A DNA stretch of 45,484 nucleotides from Saprospiraceae bacterium (GCA_028284395.1 JANQRV010000179.1:1-45484), one strand, 5' to 3'; shown: positions 8,089-17,471, counted from the stretch's first letter. Translations and numbers: made by a program. The notes: generated from the letters alone by a model not told the origin.

Positions 8089-8835
8089 AACGGTGAAATT
8101 GTTCGGTCGTAATCTTTGGATCAGCTTGGTATGTTCCCGGTCAAATGCCTTGATTTGGTCCGGTGAGAGCGTGGCGCCGATTGCTCTACTCGAACGGATC
8201 CTCCCCAACCAGCTTTCGGTAGTGAAAGGAATATCTTCATCGTAGGTAAAAAGCTGGCTTATTTTGAAATGATTGCTCAGCCTTCTTTCGGCTTGTACCT
8301 GGACTCGTCGAATACCACCACCGGTCCATGCGGGATTGTACTTTAATATGAGTTCTTCACTGGCTTTGACGAGATCGCACTCTTCCGGCAACCAGTAAAA
8401 ATTCACAATGACAAGACGACCATTGGATTTCAAATGATGGAGGAGTTGCGGCAAGAGCTTATCCAAATCGAAATAATGCCAGCATTGAATAGCTGTGATG
8501 ACATCGAATTCGGCTTCAGAAAAATTGATTGCTTCTGCGGCACAACACTCCAGCCGAATGTTAACGCCCATTTGATCGACCAGCTTCCGAGCCATTTTGA
8601 TCTGGTTTTCCGAAGCATCAATACCGGTATAATTCCCACCGAATCGATGCATCATTCTTGGAAATACGGCAGTTCCCGTTCCCAGGTCAAGGATGTTTTG
8701 ACCACTTTGGCCAATCTCAGAATCCAGTAGCTTTCTACAAAGACTTTCAGGGTAAATGTCACGGTATTTGGCGTAGTCTTCACTGGTCTTTCCCCAGTCG
8801 AAATTGCGTCCGCCGTCAAATTCATATTTTGCCAT
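8047..8835 (-). CDS. Class I SAM-dependent methyltransferase
   Basis: This 262-residue cytoplasmic protein has a class I methyltransferase fold. Motif I, NILDLGTGTAVFPRMM (about residues 47-62), forms the SAM glycine loop. YTGIDASENQIKMARK provides the acidic ribose ligand, and FDVITAIQCWHYFD is motif IV. The rest resembles the generic Methyltransf_11/25 group, so the methyl acceptor is unknown. The start at 8835 gives the common opening before the FDWGKTSEDYAKYR segment that often precedes this fold. It follows the FAD-oxidase gene with a 49-bp gap and may share its transcript. Confidence 0.9.
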   Translation of the reverse strand: MAKYEFDGGRNFDWGKTSEDYAKYRDIYPESLCRKLLDSEIGQSGQNILDLGTGTAVFPRMMHRFGGNYTGIDASENQIKMARKLVDQMGVNIRLECCAAEAINFSEAEFDVITAIQCWHYFDLDKLLPQLLHHLKSNGRLVIVNFYWLPEECDLVKASEELILKYNPAWTGGGIRRVQVQAERRLSNHFKISQLFTYDEDIPFTTESWLGRIRSSRAIGATLSPDQIKAFDREHTKLIQRLRPNNFTVLHQITMEVYQLLT

Positions 8836-8884
8836 TCGGAGTAATTTGTTGCTTATAGCCTTTTAGTCCTGTTTAATAAATCAA

Positions 8885-10273
8885 CTAAAGGTCGATTATT
8901 TTGCCGCGATTCAAAATTCCCTTGGGGTCCAGAAGTTTTTTGATTTGTTTCATTAGCTGGATTTCTTCCGGCGATCTACTCAAGTGTAACCATGCCTTTT
9001 TCTCCAGACCGATACCGTGTTCGGCTGTAATGGAACCACCTAGTTTAGACAGTGGACTGAATACAATTTCATCAACCTGATGTTTGGTGGCATGATCTTC
9101 CTGGCCACAACTGGCAAACAAATGCAAATTCCCGTCTCCCATATGCCCAAAAACGTAAAAGCGAGATTTCGGCCATTTTTGTTGCAGTTTTCGCCTTACC
9201 ATCGCGGCATAGTCTTCCATGGAGGGTATTGGCAGGCTTATGTCGTATAGAAAAACGGGATCATGAGTGGTGAAAATGAAATCCACGCTTTCGCGAATTC
9301 CCCAAAACCACTGGAAATCTGAATTAGTATGACTTATAGCAGCATCTTCGATCAGGTTTGATTCCAATGCGTTTTCCAATAGGTCTTGAAACCGAATTGA
9401 GTCTTTTTTGCGATCAACACCCTGGGCTTCAATGAGTACATAGTAGGGGAAGCCATGGGGTAGTGGGGGGCGATAATGAGACGGGGGGCTGGTCATCAAT
9501 TCAAAATAGTCTTGCCATATCAATTCGAAAGAACTTAGTGTACCCGCTAATTTTTGTCCGGCAATTCTCAGGAATTGCATCACCTTGGAATAGCTATTGA
9601 AGGCTACATATGCCGTATTGGTAGAGAGTGGCGCCTCTTCCAGTTTGAGAACTGCTTTTGTAATGATACCGAGTGTCCCTTCCGATCCGATGAAAAGCTG
9701 TTTCAGATCGTAGCCTGCGTTATTCTTGATCATTTTGTCCATGGAAGAGAGAATCGTTCCATCCGCGAGAACAACTTCCAGGCCCAGAACCATACTGCGG
9801 GTGGATCCATATCGGATTACTTGTACTCCGCCAGCATTCGTAGAAATGTTGCCGCCAATCATGCAACTTCCCTTAGCTCCGATATCCAAAGGAAAAAGCA
9901 GATTCTTTTCGGCTACGGCATTCCTAAGGTTCTCCAGAATTACACCTGCTCCTACACTTACTGTTTTTGCAGCTTCGTCGATCTCATAAATGGCATTCAT
10001 CCGCTCCAGACTAAGGGCCATTTCATCAGGCTGGGTGATGGCCCCTTCTGCGACACCAGACAGACCTCCATGGGGCACCACTGGTTGAGCATATTCATGG
10101 CATATTTTCATGATTTGGGAAACTTCTCCGGTCGTTCTTGGAAGAAGCAGTGCTTTTACATTCAGGTTGCCTGGGCTTTTCCATATCCCTGCACTTCTTT
10201 CGGAAGCTGCCTTGCGGCTCACTACCACTTCATGGCCCAGGACGTTTAGGAGCTTTTGAATGATGTTTACCAT
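8885..10273 (-). CDS. FAD-linked oxidase/dehydrogenase (GlcD / D-lactate or D-2-hydroxyacid type)
   Basis: Enzymes of this family oxidise 2-hydroxy acids with FAD. In 462 residues the PCMH-type FAD-binding domain covers about 40-215, with VVPHGGLSGVAEGA, GSCMIGGNISTNAGGVQVIR and LFIGSEGTLGIITKAVLKLE. The C-terminal FAD-oxidase domain follows, with the metal/substrate motif GHMGDGNLHLFA and SITAEHGIGLEKK. There is no signal peptide. It is preceded on the same strand by the enoyl-CoA hydratase-like gene (38-bp gap), which suggests an operon for organic-acid catabolism. Glycolate, D-lactate and D-2-hydroxyglutarate cannot be told apart by eye. Confidence 0.92.
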   Translation of the reverse strand: MVNIIQKLLNVLGHEVVVSRKAASERSAGIWKSPGNLNVKALLLPRTTGEVSQIMKICHEYAQPVVPHGGLSGVAEGAITQPDEMALSLERMNAIYEIDEAAKTVSVGAGVILENLRNAVAEKNLLFPLDIGAKGSCMIGGNISTNAGGVQVIRYGSTRSMVLGLEVVLADGTILSSMDKMIKNNAGYDLKQLFIGSEGTLGIITKAVLKLEEAPLSTNTAYVAFNSYSKVMQFLRIAGQKLAGTLSSFELIWQDYFELMTSPPSHYRPPLPHGFPYYVLIEAQGVDRKKDSIRFQDLLENALESNLIEDAAISHTNSDFQWFWGIRESVDFIFTTHDPVFLYDISLPIPSMEDYAAMVRRKLQQKWPKSRFYVFGHMGDGNLHLFASCGQEDHATKHQVDEIVFSPLSKLGGSITAEHGIGLEKKAWLHLSRSPEEIQLMKQIKKLLDPKGILNRGKIIDL

Positions 10274-10311
10274 ATTAACAGCGTTCTATCGAATTCTCTG
10301 TTTTTTTGAAG

Positions 10312-11109
10312 CTAACCCTTTAAAGATTTTTTTCGGTAGGCCTCAGCTGCCCGTTGTGATTCGGGGTCCCTGAGCACACTTAAGAGCATGTCTCCTTCCG
10401 CAGCAGCTAAGTAGGCTTCCCCCATCTGCTTGGTTACCGCATGGACTTGTTCTTTTGTCATTTGCAGGGGTACCACTGGTTTGGCTGCAAGGTCTTTCGC
10501 CAGTGAAAGACAGGTAGATTCTAATGCTTGCAAAGATACGATACGATTCAAGATTCTCAGGGATTCGGCTTCAACAGCATCGAATCGTCGACAAGTCATT
10601 ACCAATTCTTTGGTTTTGGCCGGACCAATTTCCGCCACTAACCTGGGAATGCCTCCCCAGGTTAAGGGAATGCCCAGGTCAATTTCCGGAATGGAAAAAA
10701 TAGTACCTTCCGCTGCTATTCTAAAATCGCAGGCCAACATTAATAAGAATGCCCCTCCGATGGCATATCCATGTACCTGGGCAATCGTAATGGCCCGCAT
10801 ACCGGCAATAGCACTGGTCATTCTGTGTCCGATTTGGGTCTGCTCTCGCCTGCTTACCCAATTTCCGGTTTCTTCAAAAGGACCAGCAGCTGCCTTCAGG
10901 TCTGCTCCCGCCGAAAATGCTCTCCCGTTTCCTTTGAGCACGACGATCCTAATATTTGGTTGCTGATCGAACCACCTGGCCGCTTCGACTAGTTCTTGCA
11001 GCATCTCAGGGCTAAGAGCATTGAGGCGATCAGGACGATTGAGTATCAAGTATCCGATTGTTTCCTTAATGTCGATGTGGAGTGTCTTGAAGTGGTCTGG
11101 TGGTATCAT
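10312..11109 (-). CDS. Enoyl-CoA hydratase/isomerase family protein
   Basis: This 265-residue crotonase-fold protein has the oxyanion-hole segment LKGNGRAFSAGADLKAAAGP and the second conserved block GYAIGGAFLLMLACDFRIAAE, then FSIPEIDLGIPLTWGG. Aligned to classical hydratases (GGGCELAMMCD), the first catalytic Glu is replaced by Leu, while the second Glu (PEIDLG) is kept. It may therefore be an isomerase, hydrolase or another crotonase-type enzyme rather than a standard hydratase. It heads a minus-strand run with the FAD oxidase and methyltransferase. Only 60 bp separate its start from the divergent Tat-exported gene, so both promoters sit in that gap. Confidence 0.9.
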   Translation of the reverse strand: MIPPDHFKTLHIDIKETIGYLILNRPDRLNALSPEMLQELVEAARWFDQQPNIRIVVLKGNGRAFSAGADLKAAAGPFEETGNWVSRREQTQIGHRMTSAIAGMRAITIAQVHGYAIGGAFLLMLACDFRIAAEGTIFSIPEIDLGIPLTWGGIPRLVAEIGPAKTKELVMTCRRFDAVEAESLRILNRIVSLQALESTCLSLAKDLAAKPVVPLQMTKEQVHAVTKQMGEAYLAAAEGDMLLSVLRDPESQRAAEAYRKKSLKG

Positions 11110-11169
11110 TGTTTGTTGATTATCTCTTTTTGCTATCTTAGTTTCCTAAATCTAAAACAAAACGAACAC

Positions 11170-12093
11170 ATGTCTTCATCGAGAAGAAACTTTATTAAGA
11201 AGTCTACTTTCCTGGGAGGCGGACTTTTGATGGGAAAACCACTTCCTGCATCATCTTCAATTCAAACCCATCCCTCCGTGCAGCAGTTAAAGATAATGGC
11301 CACTAACTGGGGCTTTCGGGGTAGCATGGCCGAATTTTGTCGGCAAGCCAAAACAATCGGATACGACGGTATTGAAGTATGGGCACCTCGAAACAAGGAA
11401 GCCATTGAAGAATTGAAAATGGCAGTTGAGCAAAATGAACTTGAATTGTCGCTACTAGCCGGCGCCGGTGCGGATAATTTTAAGGAACACCTGGAGCAAT
11501 TTACCAGCTATTTGGAATTGGCCATTTCCCTCCGCCCCGTTTTTGTTAATTGTCACGCGGGAAAGGATTTCTTTTCCTTCGAAGAAAATAAAAAGATCAT
11601 CGAGCATACCATCGCGGTTTCCAAAACGGCGAATATTCCAATTTATCATGAGACGCATAGGTCGAGAATGCTGTTCAACGCACCGGGCACTCTGCGTTAC
11701 CTTGAAGAGATCCCCGAATTGCAAATAACATTGGATATATCCCATTGGTGCTGTGTTCATGAGTCGCTGCTACAGAACCAAAAGGAAACCATCGACAAGG
11801 TACTTCAGGCTACGGGGCACATTCATGCCCGCGTCGGGCACGCCGAAGGACCTCAGATCACAGCCATCGATGCTCCGGAATGGAAGGATGCCCTGGATGC
11901 ACATCTCACTTGGTGGGATGCCGTAGTTGAAAGGCGGGCAAAAGGGGGGGAAGTCGTTACCATTACGCCCGAATTTGGTCCACCAAATTACATGCCGACC
12001 GTTCCTTATACCGGTCAGCCCATTGCCGACAACTGGAAAGTGAATGCCAGGATGCTGGAACTTTGCCGCCAACGGTACATGAAAAAAGACTAA
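11170..12093 (+). CDS. Tat-exported TIM-barrel protein (sugar phosphate isomerase/epimerase family)
   Basis: The chosen ATG at 11170 gives the twin-arginine signal SSRRNFIKKSTFLGGGLLMG; upstream in-frame starts would bury it. The mature protein (about 280 residues) is an AP-endonuclease-2/xylose-isomerase-like TIM barrel. NWGFRGSMAEFCRQAKTIGY is followed by DGIEVWAP, VNCHAGKDF, IYHETHRSRML (Glu and His metal ligands), LQITLDISHWCC, HIHARVGHAEGPQ and ITPEFGPPNYMP. Such folded, metal-loaded enzymes are typical Tat cargo. It is followed after two bases by an amidohydrolase, and the pair probably acts on the same metabolite. Substrate unknown. Confidence 0.9.
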   Translation: MSSSRRNFIKKSTFLGGGLLMGKPLPASSSIQTHPSVQQLKIMATNWGFRGSMAEFCRQAKTIGYDGIEVWAPRNKEAIEELKMAVEQNELELSLLAGAGADNFKEHLEQFTSYLELAISLRPVFVNCHAGKDFFSFEENKKIIEHTIAVSKTANIPIYHETHRSRMLFNAPGTLRYLEEIPELQITLDISHWCCVHESLLQNQKETIDKVLQATGHIHARVGHAEGPQITAIDAPEWKDALDAHLTWWDAVVERRAKGGEVVTITPEFGPPNYMPTVPYTGQPIADNWKVNARMLELCRQRYMKKD

Positions 12094-12095
12094 CC

Positions 12096-13154
12096 ATGCC
12101 AACATTCGAAATCATCGATCCTCATATTCACTTATGGAATCCATGGACCACTCCCAGGACAGTAAGTCCCATCGTTAAGCTCTTTGGTGGTTGGCCCTGG
12201 CTGGCCGAACAACTTTTGAAAACTCTATCTCCCAAATCGGTTATTGAATTTGTGGGAGACGGCGAACACTATATGCGCCCCTATTTACCAGCGACCTATT
12301 TTTCTGAAACGGGAAAATACAAAGTCAAAGGATTTGTTCATGTCCAGGCTGACTGGCAGGCCAAGAAACCATTGGACTACGCAGACGAGACAAAATGGTT
12401 GGCTGGGTTGGAGAACGGGCCTTTGGCTATCATCGGTGAAGCTCGATTGGATGACTTATTGAATCTGGAAAAGGTATTGGATGCTCATTTAGCGGCGAGT
12501 TCGCGGTTTAAGGGAGTGCGAGATATGTTGGCAGCCCATCCTTCCAAAAAAGTGATGCGTTTTTCAGATTCTCTGGATCGCATGAAAACGGATGATTTTC
12601 GAAAAGGCTATGCGGTAGTCGGATCTCGGAATCTATCTTACGATGCCTTTCTCTATTCCAATCAATTGCAAGATTTTTGCGATCTGGTGGAGGCCATTCC
12701 GGATACGCCGGTTGTACTGGATCACTTTGCCTCGCCAGTCGGCTTGATGGGCCCCTTTTGTGGGGTGGGTCAGACGGAAAACGAACGAACCAAGATTAAG
12801 GAGGAGTGGTATGAGGGGATGACCCGCCTGGCGAATTCGCCGCACGTAATGATCAAGCTGAGCGGCTTGTTGATGCCTATTGTCGGCTGGAATTTCAAGG
12901 TTCCGAATTGGCCCCCCTCCATTGCTAAAATGGTCGATATGATTGGTCCACATATTCGATTCGCCATCGATACTTTTGGCATTGATCGATGTATGTTTGC
13001 CTCTAATTTCCCACCCGATCGAGTTTTGGTTCCATTTGAGTATTATTACGATGTCTACTTCAAAGTGGTAGAGGATTTGACGGAGTCCGAGAAGAAAAAA
13101 CTCTTTCACGACAATGCCATTCGGTTTTACCGGTTGAATGAGACTGGGACTTGA
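12096..13154 (+). CDS. Amidohydrolase-2 family hydrolase (lactonase-like)
   Basis: The chosen start at 12096 (two bases after the previous stop) places the metal motif at the family's usual N-terminal position: FEIIDPHIHLWNPW (HxH). Later motifs are VKGFVHVQAD, FKGVRDML, VVLDHFASPVG, MIKLSGLLMP and FGIDRCMFASNFPPDR. In many relatives the last motif reads GSDWP with a catalytic Asp. Here it is Asn, a variant I know from fuconolactonase- and pyrone-dicarboxylate-lactonase-like members, so activity is still plausible. There is no signal peptide, so the enzyme is cytoplasmic although its neighbour is exported. About 352 residues. Confidence 0.9.
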   Translation: MPTFEIIDPHIHLWNPWTTPRTVSPIVKLFGGWPWLAEQLLKTLSPKSVIEFVGDGEHYMRPYLPATYFSETGKYKVKGFVHVQADWQAKKPLDYADETKWLAGLENGPLAIIGEARLDDLLNLEKVLDAHLAASSRFKGVRDMLAAHPSKKVMRFSDSLDRMKTDDFRKGYAVVGSRNLSYDAFLYSNQLQDFCDLVEAIPDTPVVLDHFASPVGLMGPFCGVGQTENERTKIKEEWYEGMTRLANSPHVMIKLSGLLMPIVGWNFKVPNWPPSIAKMVDMIGPHIRFAIDTFGIDRCMFASNFPPDRVLVPFEYYYDVYFKVVEDLTESEKKKLFHDNAIRFYRLNETGT

Positions 13155-13176
13155 CAAATACTACAATTTTAAGAAG

Positions 13177-15063
13177 ATGAATACCATATTTCCCAAAATC
13201 ATAAGCTACCTGCTCTGCTTTTTTGTATTGGCCTGCCAGTCTTCGAAATCGGACCAAGGAAAGGAAGGAGATGTTCGGGCGGTAGCTCAGGCATTTGCAA
13301 ACGAACTAATAGACGCGTTGAACGATGATCCAACGGAGGCGAGATTGAGTTCATTTTTTCAGAATCCATCTCATTTGCCAACATTTTTATGGGAAGATAG
13401 TCCCGCCGCTCAATCCTTAGAGTTTTCCTTTAATAAGGAAAATGCAGAGGTCGGCGGTGTTGAAGGAGGGTACGTCTTACCCATTCCCTTTTTGGTGAAG
13501 GGGCGGGAACGGGAAGATATTGATGAAGCAGGCACCTGGTTGCTGTTTATTCAGGAGGTTTCGGATGGAACATTTGCAGTTACTCGACTTAAAAACCGAG
13601 ACCTGGGAAGAATTGCGGCCCGACTCATTGGATTGATGAAGGAATCCGAAACATCCCCCGATGAGGCTCCGATTACCTTGTTAGACAGCGCCAAGTATTT
13701 TGCTCGAACCCTTGAGGAAAAGTATGACGCATTCATCTATTTTTTAAAACATGACGGAAATTTTATCTATTACGTCGCTAATGGAGATGTCAATGCCGCC
13801 CTCGAAAAGGAAGAGAGAAATCACGGCCACTTTAAGATGGGACTTGTAAATCAACATGGACAGGAGATTATTCCACTTGCCTTTGATGAAATATATAATC
13901 CCGAGCCCAACCTCGGTTTTGGGATACAAGTGGAGAAAGACGGTCAATTCGGATACTACGATTTGGCGGGTAATCAACTCTTACCGGTACAGTATGATGG
14001 ACTATTCCCCTATCCACAAGATCCCGAAGTGATTTTCCAAGTTCGGCAAGGAGAACAATATGGCTGGATTGATAGCGAATGGCAAGTTCATTTAGACCCG
14101 GTATCGCATATCGATAAAAAACTGTTTACAAGTCCATTGAATAGTAGTCTTTACAGCAATCTTAGCTTTGTCGTAGAGGAGAAGAAGCGCAATATCATTT
14201 TGCTAAAAGATATGACGGGAAGTTGGAGTGAACAACACGGCACGGTCATCTATCCACCTTACATTCGACATTTAGGGATCTGGACTCATTCAGACGGAGA
14301 CTTTCTGGACAATGTGAACTCCAATGAACACGGTACACTTTCAGTAGGAGGTGGCATTGAACTGGTTAAGAACCTTGGCGGAAAGCTGAAAGTCTTGTTT
14401 AGCCGTTTTCAATCGGAAGGCATTGATGTGAGAACGGATGGTTTCTACGACGAGAAGGTAATTACCGTTGATGAAAATCTGGAACCCGTCGAACAAATGA
14501 ATGTGACGGAATTTACTTACAGCGAACCCTACTACTGTTCCCATGGAGGCATGCGCTTTGTTCGACCTGATTTGATGGAATTTTGGGGAGACCAGTATCT
14601 GACCGGACATCCTAAATATTTCAGTATGACTACTTATCGATACTATGAGGTTACGGAGGATGGGCGATACCGCATTCTGACCAATGACCGTCAGTTTCCC
14701 TTCACAAAATACATAGATTTAGAGGAGCGTTATTTTCAAGATTGCTATCGATTGCTGGAGGGGTTCTACGATGAGGATACTGGTGGACAAATTGTCCTTA
14801 GTCGCCATTTATCCATTAATGATCTGGACGTTATGCGCAACGAGATTTTTGCCGAATACGGATATCAATTCAAAAGCAAGAGATGGCAGGACTATTTTTC
14901 TGGTAAACAATGGTATCGAGCCAAATTCGATAATGTTGATGATATGATGAGTGAGAGAGATAAAAAAAATGTAGAATTCATTAGAAGTTATCAAGAGCGG
15001 ATGAGGGAAAATCCAAGCTTATTCATTAGTAGAGACACCGTCCCCTATGCAGCAGCCGGTTAG
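13177..15063 (+). CDS. WG-repeat lipoprotein
   Basis: The ATG at 13177 gives a lipoprotein signal with lipobox VLACQSS; the longer frame to 13138 has no signal at its start. The mature protein is about 610 residues. Around residues 215-315 it carries degenerate WG (KWG) repeats: GLVNQHGQEIIPLAFDEIYN, FGYYDLAGNQLLPVQYDG and YGWIDSEWQVHLDP. Flanking regions are acidic and I do not recognise them. WG repeats are common in secreted or surface proteins of Bacteroidota and probably mediate binding. The stop lies 17 bases inside the following membrane-protein gene, which suggests translational coupling. Function unknown. Confidence 0.82.
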   Translation: MNTIFPKIISYLLCFFVLACQSSKSDQGKEGDVRAVAQAFANELIDALNDDPTEARLSSFFQNPSHLPTFLWEDSPAAQSLEFSFNKENAEVGGVEGGYVLPIPFLVKGREREDIDEAGTWLLFIQEVSDGTFAVTRLKNRDLGRIAARLIGLMKESETSPDEAPITLLDSAKYFARTLEEKYDAFIYFLKHDGNFIYYVANGDVNAALEKEERNHGHFKMGLVNQHGQEIIPLAFDEIYNPEPNLGFGIQVEKDGQFGYYDLAGNQLLPVQYDGLFPYPQDPEVIFQVRQGEQYGWIDSEWQVHLDPVSHIDKKLFTSPLNSSLYSNLSFVVEEKKRNIILLKDMTGSWSEQHGTVIYPPYIRHLGIWTHSDGDFLDNVNSNEHGTLSVGGGIELVKNLGGKLKVLFSRFQSEGIDVRTDGFYDEKVITVDENLEPVEQMNVTEFTYSEPYYCSHGGMRFVRPDLMEFWGDQYLTGHPKYFSMTTYRYYEVTEDGRYRILTNDRQFPFTKYIDLEERYFQDCYRLLEGFYDEDTGGQIVLSRHLSINDLDVMRNEIFAEYGYQFKSKRWQDYFSGKQWYRAKFDNVDDMMSERDKKNVEFIRSYQERMRENPSLFISRDTVPYAAAG

Positions 15064-15670
15064 CATTCTTTCCTATTTCGGCGCAGGGATCGTCTTATTA
15101 ACCGGCATTTTCATTGTTGTCAATACCTGGCCGATTTATCAATTGAATACCGAAACGGGTTTTTTGCTCACCAAGACAACAGCACTTCGTTCTCTTTGGT
15201 ACCTGCCTGCTTTCTACCTGCATGTTTTTACGGGACCGCTCATCCTTTTTACCGGATTGATTCAATTTAGCCGGAAAATTCGGCTCGATTACCCTACAAT
15301 ACATCGGCTAATCGGCAAGACATACATCGGGATGATTATTTTTCTGGGAGCTCCTGGAGGATTTGTCATTGGATTATTTGCCAATGGAGGCCAGAATGCC
15401 CAGATTTGTTTTAGCTTATTGGCCACTATCTGGTGGTTTTACACCTACCGGGCGTTTATACATATCAGAAATGGAGACGTTGCGGCGCACCAATGGCTCA
15501 TGACGCTGAGTTATGCTCTAACGCTTTCGGCAGTCTTGCTACGACTCTACAGCTTTATTGGGTCAGTCGGTTTCAATTGGCGAGGCCCGGAAGCGTATGG
15601 TATCCTGATCTGGCTGAGTTGGGTACCTCAGTTAGGAGTCCTTTGGGCATTCCGATATCGCTTTAGTTAG
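15047..15670 (+). CDS. DUF2306-type integral membrane protein
   Basis: This 207-residue protein is made of roughly six hydrophobic helices joined by short loops. The segment IHRLIGKTYIGMIIFLGAPG with GGFVIGLFANGG, and later HQWLMTLSYALTLSAVLLR, match the DUF2306 family, whose function is unknown. It overlaps the WG-repeat lipoprotein by 17 bp in another frame. The ATG at 15047 is the first before helix 1. The pair may form a membrane complex, which is inference. Confidence 0.85.
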   Translation: MQQPVSILSYFGAGIVLLTGIFIVVNTWPIYQLNTETGFLLTKTTALRSLWYLPAFYLHVFTGPLILFTGLIQFSRKIRLDYPTIHRLIGKTYIGMIIFLGAPGGFVIGLFANGGQNAQICFSLLATIWWFYTYRAFIHIRNGDVAAHQWLMTLSYALTLSAVLLRLYSFIGSVGFNWRGPEAYGILIWLSWVPQLGVLWAFRYRFS

Positions 15671-15711
15671 GTGCAAAACCTTCAATTCAAATTTTATCAA
15701 CAGGTGTCATC

Positions 15712-16935
15712 ATGAAAAATGGAAGAGGAAAAATAAGGGATAAACAATGGATTTTTTGCACTGTTGTGTTTTTGACATTAATGCTTTCTGTCGGATGTAA
15801 ACATGAATCGAGAGAAATGCCATTGAGTCCCACTGAAAAGCGAGCAATATTGATTAGAAAATTATCTCGATTTTCAGCCTTACCTGAGGAAGTAAAGCAT
15901 CCCGCTAACAATCCGCCTTCTCCGGCGAAAATTGAATTGGGCCGACTCTTGTTCTTTGACCCCATCCTTTCCGGAGATCGGGATGTGGCATGTGCGACCT
16001 GTCATCATCCTACCAATGGATATGCCGAAAGCCTCGACATTTCGATAGGAGTGAACGGCCATGGATTTGGCGTGCGGCGTAGCTTTAAACAACCCAATGA
16101 CATTCCATTTACCAAACGCAATTCTCAAACCATACTCAATACGGCGTTTAACGGGATTTCAATTCATAATCGATACGATCCCGAACAAGCTCCCATGTTT
16201 TGGGATTTACGGACGAAAAGTCTTGAAAAGCAGGCATTGGAACCTCTAAAGTCACTGGAGGAGATGCGCGGCCAACATTTCGCGGAAGATGCTATCCTCC
16301 CCGAGATTATCGAGCGTTTGCGAAGTATACCGGAATATGTCCAACGATTTCAACAGGTGTTTGGCGGCTCCGAGTCCATTTCCAGCGAGAACCTTGGAAA
16401 GGCTATTGCGGCTTTCGAACGCACCTTACTGACCAACAATTCCCGTTTTGACCAATATATGAAAGGGGATGAAACGGCGATTTCACTTTCGGAAAAGGAA
16501 GGCTTTGAACAATTTAAGCGGTCGGGGTGTGGAAATTGCCATAATGGCCCGATGTTCTCCGATTATAAAGAACACGTCCTCGGAGTTCACAATAACTCCA
16601 AGCTCCCCTATATTGACAAGGGAGTAGATAGCCTCTATGCCTTTCGTACACCCAGCTTGCGCAATCTCAGATTTACATTTCCCTATATGCACAATGGAAG
16701 TCTTACTTCCCTGGATCGCGTACTTGAATTCTATGAGGATATAGCTGCCGGTGTACGCATCAATCCTGATCTTACAAGGGATCAGCTCGATCCTTTGGTG
16801 AAAGAAATCAGGCTAAGTGTGAAAGAAATGAGACCAATCATCTCCTTTCTTAATACACTCAATGATGAAAGCTTTGACAAAACCGAGCCGGAAGAAGTAC
16901 CCAGCGGGTTACCGGTCGGAGGCAACATTCACTAG
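15712..16935 (+). CDS. Di-heme cytochrome c peroxidase (MauG/CCP family), lipoprotein
   Basis: Bacterial di-heme peroxidases reduce hydrogen peroxide in the periplasm with electrons from small cytochromes. This 407-residue protein has a lipoprotein signal (lipobox LSVGC near residue 29). Two heme sites follow, CATCHHPTNGYAE and CGNCHNGPMFSD, and the family's C-terminal signature is FRTPSLRNLRFTFPYMHNGS. Blocks such as LGRLLFFDPILSGDRDVACA are typical CCP/MauG. It starts 41 bp after the DUF2306 gene and may be co-transcribed. Its end overlaps the convergent adenosyltransferase gene by 4 bp. It is distinct in sequence from the other di-heme protein at 6330-7733. Confidence 0.92.
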   Translation: MKNGRGKIRDKQWIFCTVVFLTLMLSVGCKHESREMPLSPTEKRAILIRKLSRFSALPEEVKHPANNPPSPAKIELGRLLFFDPILSGDRDVACATCHHPTNGYAESLDISIGVNGHGFGVRRSFKQPNDIPFTKRNSQTILNTAFNGISIHNRYDPEQAPMFWDLRTKSLEKQALEPLKSLEEMRGQHFAEDAILPEIIERLRSIPEYVQRFQQVFGGSESISSENLGKAIAAFERTLLTNNSRFDQYMKGDETAISLSEKEGFEQFKRSGCGNCHNGPMFSDYKEHVLGVHNNSKLPYIDKGVDSLYAFRTPSLRNLRFTFPYMHNGSLTSLDRVLEFYEDIAAGVRINPDLTRDQLDPLVKEIRLSVKEMRPIISFLNTLNDESFDKTEPEEVPSGLPVGGNIH

Positions 16936-17471
16936 CTGTTCCAAACGACGTCTGCCACACCAAGTTGCTTTCCCAAATATCTGGCCAACACAAATAAATA
17001 GTCCGACAATCGGTTCATAAAAGTCAAGAGAGAGACATCTACCGATTCTACTTCATTTAAGGCCACCATATTCCGTTCGGCACGGCGACAAACACAGCGC
17101 GCAATATGACAATAAGAGACTACAGGATGCCCACCCGGTAAGATGAAATTCTTAAGTGGAGGTAATTGACTGTCCATTTCATCGATAGCTTGTTCCAGTT
17201 TTTCGACAGCATGCTCGTCAAAGTCCGGTAACTTCAGATCTTTATCCGGATCACTTGCGAGGTGGGCCCCAATGACAAACAAGGTGTTTTGAATGGATTT
17301 CAATGTAGATTTTGTTTCTTGGTTTTGGGTATTGTCAGCAAGAAGGCCAATAAATGAGTTTAACTCGTCTACGGAACCATAGGATTCGATTCGGATGTGG
17401 TGCTTCGGAAGCCTTTTTCCACCGAAGAGGCCCGTTTCACCTTGATCTCCTTTTTTAGTATAGATCTTCAT
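16932..17471 (-). CDS. Cob(I)yrinic acid a,c-diamide / cob(I)alamin adenosyltransferase, PduO type
   Basis: This enzyme transfers the adenosyl group of ATP to reduced cobalamin, making adenosylcobalamin. The protein has 179 residues, the usual length of the PduO/MMAB type. The ATP-binding N-terminus MKIYTKKGDQGETGLFGGKR is diagnostic, followed by SYGSVDELNSFIG and the helix-bundle motif HIARCVCRRAERNMV with LSDYLFVLARYLG. The ATG at 17469-17471 overlaps the symporter stop (ATGA), so the two are translationally coupled. This links cofactor supply to an imported substrate whose breakdown may need a B12-dependent mutase. That link is inference. Confidence 0.95.
   Translation of the reverse strand: MKIYTKKGDQGETGLFGGKRLPKHHIRIESYGSVDELNSFIGLLADNTQNQETKSTLKSIQNTLFVIGAHLASDPDKDLKLPDFDEHAVEKLEQAIDEMDSQLPPLKNFILPGGHPVVSYCHIARCVCRRAERNMVALNEVESVDVSLLTFMNRLSDYLFVLARYLGKQLGVADVVWNS

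Noticed and set aside
9554..10249. Long plus-strand frame (231 codons) opposite the FAD oxidase
   Set aside because: Composition is typical of antisense and there are no motifs; the minus frame has complete FAD-oxidase signatures.
10430..10966. Plus-strand 178-codon frame opposite the crotonase-fold gene
   Set aside because: Antisense shadow of a conserved coding region.
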